The notes under the pieces are model-generated. The model was not told the origin of the DNA. It saw only the letters and a list, made by a program, of their open reading frames with translations, and searched no databases. A stretch of 13,268 bases of DNA. Source: CAZFBR01 sp035353495 [NCBI: uncultured bacterium] (lineage in GTDB: Bacteria > DAOPZR01). Below are positions 1 through 7,180 of this stretch, piece by piece (position 1 is the stretch's first letter; each line of letters starts with the position of its first letter). The stretch is from contig CAZFBR010000085.1 of NCBI GenBank assembly GCA_964517215.1, forward strand, positions 1 to 13,268, read 5' to 3'. Position numbers and translations under genes: made by a program.

Positions 1-242
1 TGATTGTGATGGATATTTTGCTCCCGGATATGGATGGGGCTGAAGTCATTCATCGGCTCCAGCGAAATTCGATGATGGCCCATCTGCCGGTCATCTTTCT
101 TTCGAGTATCATTGGCGAAGAAGGGACTCGGGCCGGATTTGAGGTTAAAGTCGGGGAAAAACGTTATCCGGCGATGAGCAAGCCCGTAGATATGGGTTCT
201 CTTTTTCGAAAAATTGAGGATCTCCTGGAAGGGCATCGGTAG
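1..242 (+). CDS. Response regulator receiver domain, C-terminal part (5' end outside window)
   Basis: The frame is open from position 3 and ends at TAG 240-242, so the gene begins before the window. The visible part reads as the second half of a CheY-like receiver domain. It has the phospho-acceptor strand (MDILLPDMDG; the D of MD is the predicted phosphorylated Asp), a hydrophobic strand ending in a Ser pair (VIFLSS, the Thr/Ser switch position), and the conserved Lys-Pro near the end (MSKPVD). It stops right after the last receiver helix, so it is probably a stand-alone receiver or the C-terminal receiver of a larger two-component protein. An in-frame GTG at position 6 could be mistaken for a start, but it lies inside the core strand and would remove the acidic pocket. 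The partner kinase and output are not visible. Base composition is much lower in GC than the rest of the window. Confidence 0.8.
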   Translation, partial: IVMDILLPDMDGAEVIHRLQRNSMMAHLPVIFLSSIIGEEGTRAGFEVKVGEKRYPAMSKPVDMGSLFRKIEDLLEGHR

Positions 243-333
243 ATGTCCCGTTTTAAGACCGGCTTAGGGAGCCCGTCGCTAAAAGGGAGTTCAGGGAGTT
301 TGCTTGTAATCATTTTTTAAAAGGAGTGTCGTC

Positions 334-462
334 TTGGCTCAGAATATAAAACGCCGTCCTTTGCCTTATCTGAATAAATTCCAACGCCGTTTGTTATTCC
401 CGATTCTGTGGTCTTGTTTTTTGGGGTTGGTTTTGGGTATGCGGTTGGTCGCAAAATTGTAG
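334..462 (+). CDS. N-terminus of a membrane protein, truncated at the junction near 435 (TTG start)
   Basis: A short frame of 42 codons starts at TTG 334, seven bases after a strong ribosome binding site, AAGGAG at 321-326. It begins [20 protein letters not shown], a basic cytoplasmic segment, followed by a hydrophobic stretch ([16 protein letters not shown], about residues 20-35) typical of a first transmembrane helix. That architecture is common in chemoreceptors, sensor kinases and other signalling proteins, which would suit the response regulator just upstream, but nothing specific can be called. The last seven or eight codons (from about 436) lie in sequence that is antisense to glgC, and the frame then stops at TAG 460-462. 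I therefore read it as the cut-off start of a longer gene and not a complete 42-residue protein. The exact end of native coding is inferred from the glgC side. Confidence 0.5.
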   Translation: MAQNIKRRPLPYLNKFQRRLLFPILWSCFLGLVLGMRLVAKL

Positions 463-1178
463 GCATAGACCGGGAAATTCCGCTGCAGGTACGGAATGAC
501 GTTTTTGCCGAAATCGTGGCTGTTGGCCGCATCCGCTGCATCGTTTTTCAGCGTGTCGATCAGCGGGCAGGTGGTGAAGAGATAATTCCCCATCGACGCG
601 TAGCACCAGCCGGGCCGGCCGGGGATTTCCGGCGGATTCTTCGGCTTTTCGACGAACGCGATAATGCGGTCATTGGCATCGGTCTGGATGATGCCGAATT
701 CCGACGCCTCCTTCTTCGGCACCGGAATGGCCGCCACCGTCGCCACCGCCCCCTTCTGGCGGTGAAAGTCCAGCATCTGCCGCACATCCATCTTGTAGAT
801 GTGGTCGCCGCCGAACACGGAGACGAATTCCGGGTCGTTTTCGTAGATCAGGTTGAGGTTCTGGTAGATGGCGTCGGCGGTGCCGCGATACCAGTCCTCG
901 CCGGTGCGCATCTGCGCGGGCACCGCGTCGATATACTGCCCGAGAAAGCGGTTGAGCTGCCAGCCGTTGGAGAGGTGCTTGTTCAGCGAATCCGACTTGA
1001 ACTGGGTGAGCACCTTGATGCGGTAGATGCCCGAATTGACCAGGTTGTTCAGCACAAAATCGATGATCCGGTACTTGCCGCCGAAAATGACCGCGGGTTT
1101 CGCCCGCTCGTCGCACAACGGACCCAGTCGCGTGCCCTTGCCGCCCGCCAGAACAAACGACAGCATTTCCAAGCTCAT
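366..1178 (-). CDS. glgC: Glucose-1-phosphate adenylyltransferase (ADP-glucose pyrophosphorylase), 3'-truncated
   Basis: GlgC makes ADP-glucose from ATP and glucose-1-phosphate, the first committed step of bacterial glycogen synthesis. Visible motifs are the N-terminal nucleotide loop [12 protein letters not shown] with [17 protein letters not shown] just after it, the [12 protein letters not shown] segment, GGDHIYKMD (catalytic Asp region), the FGII...FVEKP sugar-phosphate segment (Lys of VEKP binds Glc-1-P) and YASMGNYLF. The start ATG at 1178 gives [18 protein letters not shown], with a GGGGGTG stretch about five bases upstream; a stronger GGGAGG lies further away near 1200. Family members are about 400 or more residues. 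Here family-like sequence ends at NRIP (about residue 247; 435-446). The remaining ~24 codons are unrelated and stop at 366. The YWRDVGT segment and the whole C-terminal left-handed beta-helix (oligomerization and allosteric domain) are missing, so this form is unlikely to be functional. It is the last gene of the purH-phoH-glgC unit. Confidence 0.88.
   Translation of the reverse strand: MSLEMLSFVLAGGKGTRLGPLCDERAKPAVIFGGKYRIIDFVLNNLVNSGIYRIKVLTQFKSDSLNKHLSNGWQLNRFLGQYIDAVPAQMRTGEDWYRGTADAIYQNLNLIYENDPEFVSVFGGDHIYKMDVRQMLDFHRQKGAVATVAAIPVPKKEASEFGIIQTDANDRIIAFVEKPKNPPEIPGRPGWCYASMGNYLFTTCPLIDTLKNDAADAANSHDFGKNVIPYLQRNFPVYAYNFATNRIPKTNPKKQDHRIGNNKRRWNLFR
425..446. other. Composition and gene-structure junction (rearrangement or contig mis-join)
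   Basis: Left of here the sequence is low in GC with + strand genes. Right of here GC rises quickly and genes are on the - strand. The + strand membrane-protein frame and the - strand glgC frame both lose family-like sequence at this point. The last glgC residues that fit the family (NRIP) are encoded at 435-446, and the next codon (432-434) no longer fits. The stretch 415-450 is unusually G/T-rich on the + strand. No direct or inverted repeats flanking the point, no target duplication and no transposase are seen. Confidence 0.6.
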
Positions 1179-1204
1179 CGCCGCACCCCCGCCCGTTTTC
1201 CTCC

Positions 1205-1223
1205 CCTCTCCCGCCGGGAGAGG
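1205..1223. repeat. Perfect inverted repeat between phoH and glgC
   Basis: Nine-base arms (CCTCTCCCG and CGGGAGAGG) separated by one base sit in the 50-base gap between the phoH stop and the glgC start. No T-run follows on either strand, so it is not a classic intrinsic terminator. It could be an RNA-processing or attenuating hairpin, or a copy of the dispersed palindromes common between genes in high-GC genomes. A single copy is seen in this window. Confidence 0.55.
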
Positions 1224-1228
1224 CCCCT

Positions 1229-2557
1229 TCAGCGCAGCAGCCGCGCCGCCATTTCCGCCAGTTCCGACCGTTCCCCCTTGGTAAAGGTGATATGCGCCGA
1301 CATCGCCTGCCCCTTGAACCGCTCCACGAGATACGTCAGGCCGTTGCTGTCCGAATCAAGATACGCATGGTCGATCTGATACGGGTCGCCGGTGAGCACA
1401 ATCTTGGTGTTGCTCCCCGCCCGGGTGATGATCGTCTTGATCTCGTGCGGGGTCAGGTTCTGCGCCTCGTCGACGATGATGTACTGGTCGGGAATGCTGC
1501 GCCCGCGGATGTAGGTCAGCGGTTCGAGTTCGACCACGCCGTTTTCCAGCAGTTCGTTCAGTTCGCTTTCCCCGAGGTGCGGATCGCCCACCTGCGAGAA
1601 GAGGAATTCCAGGTTGTCGGAGATCGGCTGCATGCGCGGCATGAGCTTGTCCTGCACGTCACCCGGCAGGAAGCCGAGGTCCTTCCCCATGGGGATGATC
1701 GGCCGCGAGACCAGCAGCTTCTTGTACTTGTTTTCATCAACCACGCGATGCAGGCCGGCGGCCAGCGCCAGCAGCGTCTTGCCCGTCCCGGCGAACCCGA
1801 CCATGGTCACAATCTTGATGCTGTCGTCAAGCAGCATCTCCAGCGCAAACCGCTGCTCCTTGTTGCGCGCCTTGATTCCCCAGATTTTCTTGTCTTCGCT
1901 GTGCAGCGCCACGACCTTCTTTTTGTCGTCCTTGTACCAGCCGAGCGCGGTATGCGACGCGCTGGCCGCATCGATCAGCATGATGAACTGGTTGTGGTAG
2001 AGTCCCGCGCGCTGTTCGTCGCTGAGCGCCAGTTCGCGGCTCTTGCCAAACGCGTCAAGCTGCGCTGCGGGCAGCGTCAGTTCCGCATACCCGGAATAGA
2101 GCTCGTCGATATTGACCGTGTCCGTTTCGTAATCCGCCGCCTTGAGGCCGACCGCGTCGGCCTTGATGCGCATGTTGAGGTCCTTGGAGACCAGGGTGAC
2201 CGGCACGCCCGGGTTCTGCTTCTGCAGGTACGCCGCCACCGCGAGGATCTGGTTGTCCGCCGTCGGCTTCTGCAGCCCCGCCGGCAGCTGGCTGATGTCC
2301 TGATGCTCGATCATGATCAGCACCGACCCGCCGGATTCCAGGTCCGCCCCCTGCGACAGGGGCGACTGCTGGCGCAGCGCATCCAGCTCATGCGAGGCAA
2401 CCCGCGAATTGCGCCCGACCTCGTCCTGCCGCCGCTTGAAGGTGTCCAGTTCCTCGATCACGATCAGCGGCACCACCACCTGGTTATCCGCAAACGCGTA
2501 CAGCGACCGCGGGTCATGCAGCAGCACATTGGTATCCAGCACAAAGAATTTTTTCAT
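1229..2557 (-). CDS. phoH: PhoH family protein: PIN domain fused to PhoH ATPase (YlaK/PhoH2 type)
   Basis: This is the PIN-PhoH fusion family, proposed to couple an RNA-cleaving PIN domain to an ATP-driven PhoH (helicase-like) module; the physiological substrate is poorly known. The N-terminal PIN domain opens with [16 protein letters not shown] (the acidic residue of LDTN is a metal ligand), followed by VIEELD and further conserved acids up to about residue 150. The PhoH domain has Walker A GFAGTGKT (about residues 254-261), [16 protein letters not shown] and Walker B IIVDEAQN (about 360-367), then LTGDPYQID and a C-terminal ERSELA segment. At 442 residues it has the usual length. Two adjacent ATGs exist (2560 and 2557). 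I chose 2557 because GGGAG lies six bases upstream of it and the family starts MKKF. It lies 36-39 bases after purH in the same orientation, so it is probably cotranscribed. It looks intact. The family assignment is secure; the cellular role is not. Confidence 0.93.
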   Translation of the reverse strand: MKKFFVLDTNVLLHDPRSLYAFADNQVVVPLIVIEELDTFKRRQDEVGRNSRVASHELDALRQQSPLSQGADLESGGSVLIMIEHQDISQLPAGLQKPTADNQILAVAAYLQKQNPGVPVTLVSKDLNMRIKADAVGLKAADYETDTVNIDELYSGYAELTLPAAQLDAFGKSRELALSDEQRAGLYHNQFIMLIDAASASHTALGWYKDDKKKVVALHSEDKKIWGIKARNKEQRFALEMLLDDSIKIVTMVGFAGTGKTLLALAAGLHRVVDENKYKKLLVSRPIIPMGKDLGFLPGDVQDKLMPRMQPISDNLEFLFSQVGDPHLGESELNELLENGVVELEPLTYIRGRSIPDQYIIVDEAQNLTPHEIKTIITRAGSNTKIVLTGDPYQIDHAYLDSDSNGLTYLVERFKGQAMSAHITFTKGERSELAEMAARLLR

Positions 2558-2596
2558 CATCCGCTCCCGCGCGTTCCGCGCCTGCCGTTGATCAGC

Positions 2597-4120
2597 TCAA
2601 TGGCGAAAATGTCGTTCACCCGTCAGGACCAGGGCCAGGCCCAGGCGGTCCGCGGCGGCGATGCTCTCCGCATCCTTCACCGAGCCGCCCGGCTGCACCA
2701 CCGCCGTGATGCCCGCCGCCGCCGCGTATTCGATGCAATCGGGAAACGGGAAAAAGCCGTCGGACGCCATGACCGCGCCGCGCAGGTCGCGCTGCTCCGC
2801 CCGTGCCCCGTCGACCGCCAGCCGGCAGGCGGCAATGCGCGACATCTGCCCCGCGCCCGTCCCGTACAGTTCCCCGGTCTTCACCACAACAATGGCATTC
2901 GACCGCACCCACTTCACCGCACGATAGGCAAACTCCAGGTCGCGCCATTCCTGCTCCGTCGGCTGCCTCCGCGTCGCCACCGTGCGCCCGCCCAGCCCGG
3001 TCACCCGGTCGCGCTGCTGTTTCAGCACCCCGGCCGCCACCGAACGGTATTCCCATTCGGCCGGGACAAACCTGGCCGCATCCATTTCCAGCACGGTGAG
3101 CTTCGGCTTGCCGGCGAGTTGCGCCAGCACCGCGTCGCTGAACGACGGGGCGACAATAATCTCCCAGAAGCGTTCGGTCACCAGCTTCGCCGTCGCCAGG
3201 TCAACCGGCACGGTGAACCCGAGCACCCCGCCGTACGCCGCAGTCGGGTCGCCGGCGAGCGCGCCGCGATACAACTCGGCAACACTCCCCCCCTCCTTCG
3301 CGCCGCAGGGGATGGCGTGCTTGGTGACCACCGCCGCCGGCCCCGTGCATTCGCGCAGGAAGCCGATGACCGTGTCAAGATCAAGCAGATTATTGTAGGA
3401 GAGTTCCTTTCCCTGACGGTGGCGGAACGGCAGTCCCGCATCCGGGCCGAGCAGCACCGCCTCCTGCGCCGGATTCTCGCCGTAGCGCAGATCGAGCCGC
3501 CGGGTCAGGTCGAGGCATTCGCCCGTCTCTTCGGCCAGGTGGCGGTAGACCAGCGCATCGAGCCGGGCGGTGACGCTGAACGCCGCCGCCGCCAGCGCCC
3601 GTGCCGTCGCTTTCCGCACAGCGCCGTGCTCCGCCAGCTCGCGGCGCACGACCGGATACTGGCCCGGGTCGCTGACCGTCACCACTGCGGCATGGTTTTT
3701 GGCGGCGGCGCGCAGCATGGCCACCCCGCCGATGTCAATGGCTTCGGTCAGTTCCGCGTCGCTGCGCCCCTCCTGCAGCCGTTGCGCAAAGGGGTACAGG
3801 TTGACGACTGCCAGCTGGAACGGCTGCAGGCCGTGCTGCGCCAGCTGTTCGCCGTGTGCGGGATTATCCGGCACCGCCAGCAGTCCGGCAAAGACCGCCG
3901 GATGCAGCGTTTTGACCCGGCCGTCGAGGATTTCCGGGAAACCGGTCAGCTGTTCCACCGGCGTTACCGCCAGTCCCGCCGCGCGCAGCGCCGCCGTGGT
4001 CCCGCCCGTGGCGCACAGTTCCACCCCGCGCCCGGCAAGGAAACGGGCGAAATCAATCAATCCGGTTTTATCACTGACCGACAGTAAGGCACGCTGAATG
4101 CGAATCATCGCCGCCGACAT
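2597..4120 (-). CDS. purH: Bifunctional AICAR transformylase / IMP cyclohydrolase
   Basis: PurH carries out the last two steps of de novo purine synthesis: formyl transfer from 10-formyl-THF to AICAR, then ring closure to IMP. The N-terminal IMP cyclohydrolase domain shows RALLSVSDKTG, CATGGT and GRVKTLHP. The transformylase domain shows RYGENPAQE, the Lys-His pair in VVTKHAIPCGA, AAYGGVLGF, SNAIVVVK, ASDGFFPFPD, the TAVVQPGGSVKDAE segment and the terminal GERHFRH. At 507 residues it is normal length and no motif is missing. The start is uncertain. ATG 4120 is only two bases after GGAGGGG, while Met-5 (ATG 4108) gives the more family-like MIRIQRALLSVSDKTG but leaves 14 bases after GGAGG. It is the first gene of the purH-phoH-glgC unit and has its own promoter just upstream (4140-4167). 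Confidence 0.96.
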   Translation of the reverse strand: MSAAMIRIQRALLSVSDKTGLIDFARFLAGRGVELCATGGTTAALRAAGLAVTPVEQLTGFPEILDGRVKTLHPAVFAGLLAVPDNPAHGEQLAQHGLQPFQLAVVNLYPFAQRLQEGRSDAELTEAIDIGGVAMLRAAAKNHAAVVTVSDPGQYPVVRRELAEHGAVRKATARALAAAAFSVTARLDALVYRHLAEETGECLDLTRRLDLRYGENPAQEAVLLGPDAGLPFRHRQGKELSYNNLLDLDTVIGFLRECTGPAAVVTKHAIPCGAKEGGSVAELYRGALAGDPTAAYGGVLGFTVPVDLATAKLVTERFWEIIVAPSFSDAVLAQLAGKPKLTVLEMDAARFVPAEWEYRSVAAGVLKQQRDRVTGLGGRTVATRRQPTEQEWRDLEFAYRAVKWVRSNAIVVVKTGELYGTGAGQMSRIAACRLAVDGARAEQRDLRGAVMASDGFFPFPDCIEYAAAAGITAVVQPGGSVKDAESIAAADRLGLALVLTGERHFRH

Positions 4121-4139
4121 CCCCTCCGCTGTTTGCCGC

Positions 4140-4167
4140 AGTATAGCATACCGTCAGGTTGCGTCAA
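4140..4167 (-). promoter_or_regulatory. Sigma-70-type promoter with extended -10, for purH-phoH-glgC
   Basis: On the - strand TTGACG (4167-4162) is followed by a 16-base spacer and TATACT (4145-4140), which matches TATAAT at five of six positions. TGC directly precedes TATACT, giving the extended -10 TGn motif. The TGA inside TTGACG is the stop codon of the preceding gene (4164-4166). The predicted start of transcription is near 4133, leaving a leader of about 13 or 25 bases depending on the purH start. No purine-repressor-like palindrome was recognised around it. Confidence 0.7.
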
Positions 4168-4622
4168 TCCGTCGCCGCCAGCACATCGCGAAAAAAGACC
4201 ATGGCCCCCGCGCCGATGATGGCCAGTGCCGTCACCCGCATCACCAGGATCCCCGCGCGCACACCCAGCCGCCGCTGCAGGAACGGCGGCGCAAACGGGT
4301 ACAGGTAAAACGACAGGCCCAAATCCAGCGCCGCCAGCGCCGTAAGGATGGCGCGATACTTCGGCAGCATCAGCAGCGCCAGCAGATAGACGCCCGCGCC
4401 GGTCCACAGCACGGTCTGGGCAAAACGGTACTGCTTGCGGGAAAAGGCGGAGAAATCCGCCAGCGCGGCACGATGCTCATCGGCGCAATACGGCAATGCC
4501 GATTCCGGCCAGTAGCCGGTCCCGTCCCAGCGGAGCACGCCCCCCTCCGCCGCCAATTCGTCATGACACCAGGCGCAGCGCAACGCCGCCGCCGAAACCA
4601 GTTCATGGCGCCGGTCGGTCAT
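4164..4622 (-). CDS. Unknown protein: Zn-knuckle-like N-terminus and three predicted membrane helices
   Basis: I do not recognise this 152-residue protein. Its N-terminal ~50 residues contain Cys16-x2-Cys19 and Cys46-x3-His50, a spacing that suggests a small CCCH zinc-binding module. Three hydrophobic segments follow at about residues 67-86, 91-108 and 123-144, so it is probably an inner-membrane protein with a short soluble head. The ATG (4622) overlaps the TGA of the upstream gene by ATGA, and the Shine-Dalgarno sequence is weak, so translation is probably coupled to the GspG-like gene. The stop codon at 4164-4166 lies inside the -35 box of the purH promoter. Codon use looks native to the high-GC part of the window. 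Function is unknown; the fixed pairing with a pseudopilin-like protein suggests the two act together at the membrane. Confidence 0.75.
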   Translation of the reverse strand: MTDRRHELVSAAALRCAWCHDELAAEGGVLRWDGTGYWPESALPYCADEHRAALADFSAFSRKQYRFAQTVLWTGAGVYLLALLMLPKYRAILTALAALDLGLSFYLYPFAPPFLQRRLGVRAGILVMRVTALAIIGAGAMVFFRDVLAATD

Positions 4623-5089
4623 GGCGCCACCGTATCCGCCGGCGCACTCAATACGGCCTGCCGGTATGCCTCCGCCCGCCGCGGTTCGAGCACGCGGTCA
4701 TCAGCAGTAACGAAGGTGCGGTCCGGCCCGGCACTGCGCACCGTAAACCAGGTCGGCGAGTACCGCACCTGGTACTCCGTTCCCCATGGATCAGTACGAA
4801 CCCCGGCGGCATCCCCCTGCTGCTCATGCGCCGCCACCGCAAATTCCGCCGCCTGCGCCGGAAAGACCGCATGGTTGTCGTAATAGCGATTGAACCACTT
4901 GGAATACCTGAAGAAGTGGTCGTAGATCTGCGATTCCGCCTTGAGCCGGGCGGGCGCATAGAAGCCCGGTGAGCGCTGCGCCTTGACCGCGCCACCCACC
5001 GCAACCACCGCCAGCGCCAGCCAGACCAGCAGCCAGCGCCGGCGGGGTGCGGTTCGGGTTTCCTGTGGTTGTTGTTCCGCCAGTTGCAT
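4619..5089 (-). CDS. Membrane-anchored protein with GspG/pseudopilin-like C-terminal domain
   Basis: This 156-residue protein begins with a basic, Gln-rich segment, followed by one hydrophobic helix (about residues 20-36, RWLLVWLALAVVAVGG) and an extracytoplasmic domain. The C-terminal part resembles the end of type II secretion major pseudopilin GspG: TDPWGTEYQVRY, then FTVRSAGPDRTFVTADD. In GspG the DPWG segment and the terminal Asp-rich loop (a calcium site) are hallmarks. A prepilin peptidase site (Gly followed by hydrophobic-Thr-x-x-Glu) is absent, so it is unlikely to be assembled as a pilin. I chose ATG 5089 (MQLAEQQPQ) over ATG 5107 because the latter overlaps the -10 box of the predicted promoter, while 5089 has GGGGAG six bases upstream. 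The downstream gene overlaps it by four bases. The domain resemblance is clear; the role is unknown. Confidence 0.75.
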   Translation of the reverse strand: MQLAEQQPQETRTAPRRRWLLVWLALAVVAVGGAVKAQRSPGFYAPARLKAESQIYDHFFRYSKWFNRYYDNHAVFPAQAAEFAVAAHEQQGDAAGVRTDPWGTEYQVRYSPTWFTVRSAGPDRTFVTADDRVLEPRRAEAYRQAVLSAPADTVAP

Positions 5090-5105
5090 GCGCTTCTCCC
5101 CGATC

Positions 5106-5135
5106 ATCGTAACAGACGGCCGTCGCCACTGTCAA
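5106..5135 (-). promoter_or_regulatory. Promoter for the GspG-like / Zn-knuckle membrane pair
   Basis: On the - strand a perfect TTGACA (5135-5130), an 18-base spacer and TACGAT (5111-5106). The -10 box overlaps the upstream in-frame ATG at 5107-5105, so the message should start downstream of that codon. This supports translation from ATG 5089 with a very short leader. Confidence 0.6.
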
Positions 5136-5265
5136 CGCCGCCGCCGGTCACGCACCGCCCGCGCCGCTGCTGCCCGCACACCGCCGCATGCCGTCAGCCG
5201 CCACAGCGACCCCGAATTTTCGGACAAATCCCGGCCGCCGTTGCCGAGCGGGTTTCTTTCGGGGC

Positions 5266-5294
5266 TTGACGAACGGCAAAAGTTCACTTAAGAT
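5266..5294 (+). promoter_or_regulatory. Promoter for top6B-top6A
   Basis: TTGACG (5266-5271), a 17-base spacer and TAAGAT (5289-5294), which matches the -10 consensus at four of six positions. The predicted transcript begins near 5301 and leaves a leader of about 105 bases before the top6B start at 5408. Confidence 0.55.
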
Positions 5295-5407
5295 ACCGCT
5301 CGTTGTGGGAGGGGAGCGCAGCATCACGTTCCCAAGCAATGCCAAACACCGTAGCTGCAGTAGCGGGCGTGTGTCCGCGACTATGCCGGTGTGTCATGGA
5401 GGCAGCA

Positions 5408-7180
5408 ATGGTACCAGTCAAAAAGGCGGCGGCGAAAAAAACGGGCGCCGCCAAACCGGCAGCCCGCAAGGCCGCCGCCAAAAAACCCGCCGCCAAACCG
5501 GTGCGGCAGACCAACAAACCGGCGGCAGCCAAGGCCCCGCAGCCGGCGCTGCCGGGCCTGGAGACCGCGGAACCGGTTCCCGCAGCGGTTGCGGAGACCA
5601 AGCCGCGCAAGGGTGAACCGCCGGCGCGCCGCACCGCGATTGACATGGCCGCGGCGCAGCGGGAGATTTCCGTGGCGGAGTTCTTCACCAAGAACCGCCA
5701 TCTGCTCGGCTTCGACAATCCGCGCAAGGCGTTGCTGACCACCGTCAAGGAAGCGGTGGACAATGCGCTGGACGCCTGCGAAGAGGCGGGATTCCTGCCC
5801 GAGCTCAGGGTCGAGCTGATCCAGACCGCGGAAAACCGGTTCACCGTCATCATCGAGGACAACGGTCCGGGCATCGTCAAGGCCCAGGCGCCGAAGATTT
5901 TCGGCAAACTGCTCTACGGTTCGAAATTCCACCGGCTGAAGCAGTCGCGCGGCCAGCAGGGCATCGGCATTTCCGCGGCGGCGATGTACGGCCAGCTGAC
6001 CACCGGCCAGCCCTGCAAAATCACCTCGCGCATCGGGGCCAAGCATCCCGCGCATTACTTTGAGATCATGCTCAACACCCAGAAGAACGCGCCGGAGGTG
6101 ACCAGGGAACTGGAGATCGAATGGCAGCCCGAACACGGCACCAAGGTGGAGATCGCGCTGGAGGCGATTTTCCAGCGCGGCAAACGGTCGGTCGAGGAGT
6201 ATCTCGACCAGGTGCTGGTCGCCAACCCGCACGTCACCCTGCATTACAAGGCGCCCGACGGCGACTGGTCACACCGCGAACGGGCAACCCAGCAGCCGCC
6301 CATTGAGGCGGTGGCGATCAAACCGCATCCGTACGGGGTCGAGCTGGGCATGCTGATGCAGATGTTCAAGGCCACCGTGGCGCGCAATGTTCACGGTTTT
6401 TTTTGCCATGAATTCTCGCGCGTGGGCGGCGGCGTGGCCAACGAGATCTGTGCCGCGGCCAAGGTGCCCGCCAGCCGCCCGCCCAGGAACGTAACCCGGC
6501 AGGAGGCGGAGGCCCTGTATACCGCCATCCAGCAGACCAAGATCCAGCGGCCGCCCACCAACTGCCTCTCGCCCATCGGCGAGGAGCTGATGCTGGCCGG
6601 GCTCAAGCGGCTGGTCCCCGACGCCGAGCTCTACACCGCGGTCTCGCGCGTGCCCGCCGTCTATCGCGGCAACCCGTTCCTCGTCGAGGCGGCCGTCGCC
6701 TACGGCGGCAAGCTTCCCTGCGAGGAACCGGCGGAACTGATCCGCTTTGCCAACCGCGTCCCCCTGCAGTACCAGCAGTCGGCCTGCGCCATCAGCAAGT
6801 GCGTCACCGGCACCATGTGGCGCAATTACGGGCTCAACCAGCCGAAGGGCGCGCTGCCCATCGGCCCGCTGGTCGTCACCGTGCATATCGCCTCGGCGTG
6901 GGTGCCGTTCACCAGCGAATCGAAGGAGGCAATCGCCTCCTACCCCGAGATTACCAAGGAAATGAAACTGGCGCTGCAGGAATGCGGCCGGCGGCTGGGG
7001 ATGCATATCCGCCGGCAGGGTCGCCTGGCCGATGCGGAAAAGAAAAAGTCGTACATCAAGACCTATATCCCGCAGCTGGTGGCCGCGCTGCAGGACATCC
7101 TCAAATTTAACGACAAGCAGCGCGACAAGGCGGTCGCCAGCCTGACCGACATCCTTGAGCGCACCAGGAGCATTGACTGA
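5408..7180 (+). CDS. top6B: DNA topoisomerase VI subunit B, with Lys/Ala/Pro-rich N-terminal tail
   Basis: Subunit B is the GHKL ATPase of topoisomerase VI, a type IIB enzyme that passes one duplex through another; ATP binding dimerises B and closes the gate. I chose ATG 5408 because GGAGG at 5398-5402 lies five bases upstream; the longer in-frame TTG at 5303 has no ribosome site and would start in the leader. Of 590 residues, 1-75 form a low-complexity tail rich in Lys, Ala and Pro ([18 protein letters not shown]). The ATPase domain follows: [11 protein letters not shown] (Glu115 general base, Asn119 Mg ligand), IIEDNGPGI (Asp151) and [15 protein letters not shown] (181-195). A helix-two-turn-helix-like region including [15 protein letters not shown] (about 395-409) and a transducer domain with [18 protein letters not shown] (Lys506 is the switch lysine) complete it. 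No key residue is missing. The stop overlaps the top6A start by one base. Family assignment is very secure. Confidence 0.96.
   Translation: MVPVKKAAAKKTGAAKPAARKAAAKKPAAKPVRQTNKPAAAKAPQPALPGLETAEPVPAAVAETKPRKGEPPARRTAIDMAAAQREISVAEFFTKNRHLLGFDNPRKALLTTVKEAVDNALDACEEAGFLPELRVELIQTAENRFTVIIEDNGPGIVKAQAPKIFGKLLYGSKFHRLKQSRGQQGIGISAAAMYGQLTTGQPCKITSRIGAKHPAHYFEIMLNTQKNAPEVTRELEIEWQPEHGTKVEIALEAIFQRGKRSVEEYLDQVLVANPHVTLHYKAPDGDWSHRERATQQPPIEAVAIKPHPYGVELGMLMQMFKATVARNVHGFFCHEFSRVGGGVANEICAAAKVPASRPPRNVTRQEAEALYTAIQQTKIQRPPTNCLSPIGEELMLAGLKRLVPDAELYTAVSRVPAVYRGNPFLVEAAVAYGGKLPCEEPAELIRFANRVPLQYQQSACAISKCVTGTMWRNYGLNQPKGALPIGPLVVTVHIASAWVPFTSESKEAIASYPEITKEMKLALQECGRRLGMHIRRQGRLADAEKKKSYIKTYIPQLVAALQDILKFNDKQRDKAVASLTDILERTRSID

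Larger units (their letters stand above)
5090..5407. other. Divergent control region between the membrane pair and top6BA
   Basis: About 318 bases without a supported gene. It holds the two outward-facing promoters described separately (5106-5135 on the - strand, 5266-5294 on the + strand) and a top6B leader of about 105 bases. Between the promoters (5136-5265) I see only GC-rich sequence with no clear palindromic operator or small RNA. The leader contains CGCTC (5297-5301) that could pair with GAGCG near 5315-5319, but no riboswitch family is recognised. Confidence 0.5.

Noticed and set aside
243-333. Possible terminator or small RNA between the response regulator and the TTG-start gene
   Set aside because: No stable stem followed by a T-run was found; the only T-run (near 313-318) has no adequate hairpin before it.
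408-1379. Open + strand frame opposite glgC and the phoH end
   Set aside because: It is a shadow of the glgC coding strand, has no ribosome site or family features, and crosses the junction near 435.
1292-4087. Very long open frame on the + strand opposite phoH and purH (about 930 codons)
   Set aside because: It is antisense to two genes with clear family motifs, its translation is rich in Arg, His, Gln and Pro with no recognisable domain, and such frames are expected opposite high-GC genes.
5303-5407. Longer top6B starting at TTG 5303, or at ATG 5396
   Set aside because: TTG 5303 has no ribosome site and sits almost at the predicted transcription start. ATG 5396 lies right beside the GGAGG that serves ATG 5408 with a good five-base spacing.
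5417-5530. Repetitive GCCGCCAAA-like DNA at the start of top6B as a CRISPR or tandem-repeat element
   Set aside because: The repetition follows the reading frame and reflects Ala/Lys codons of the basic tail; unit lengths are irregular and there are no spacers.
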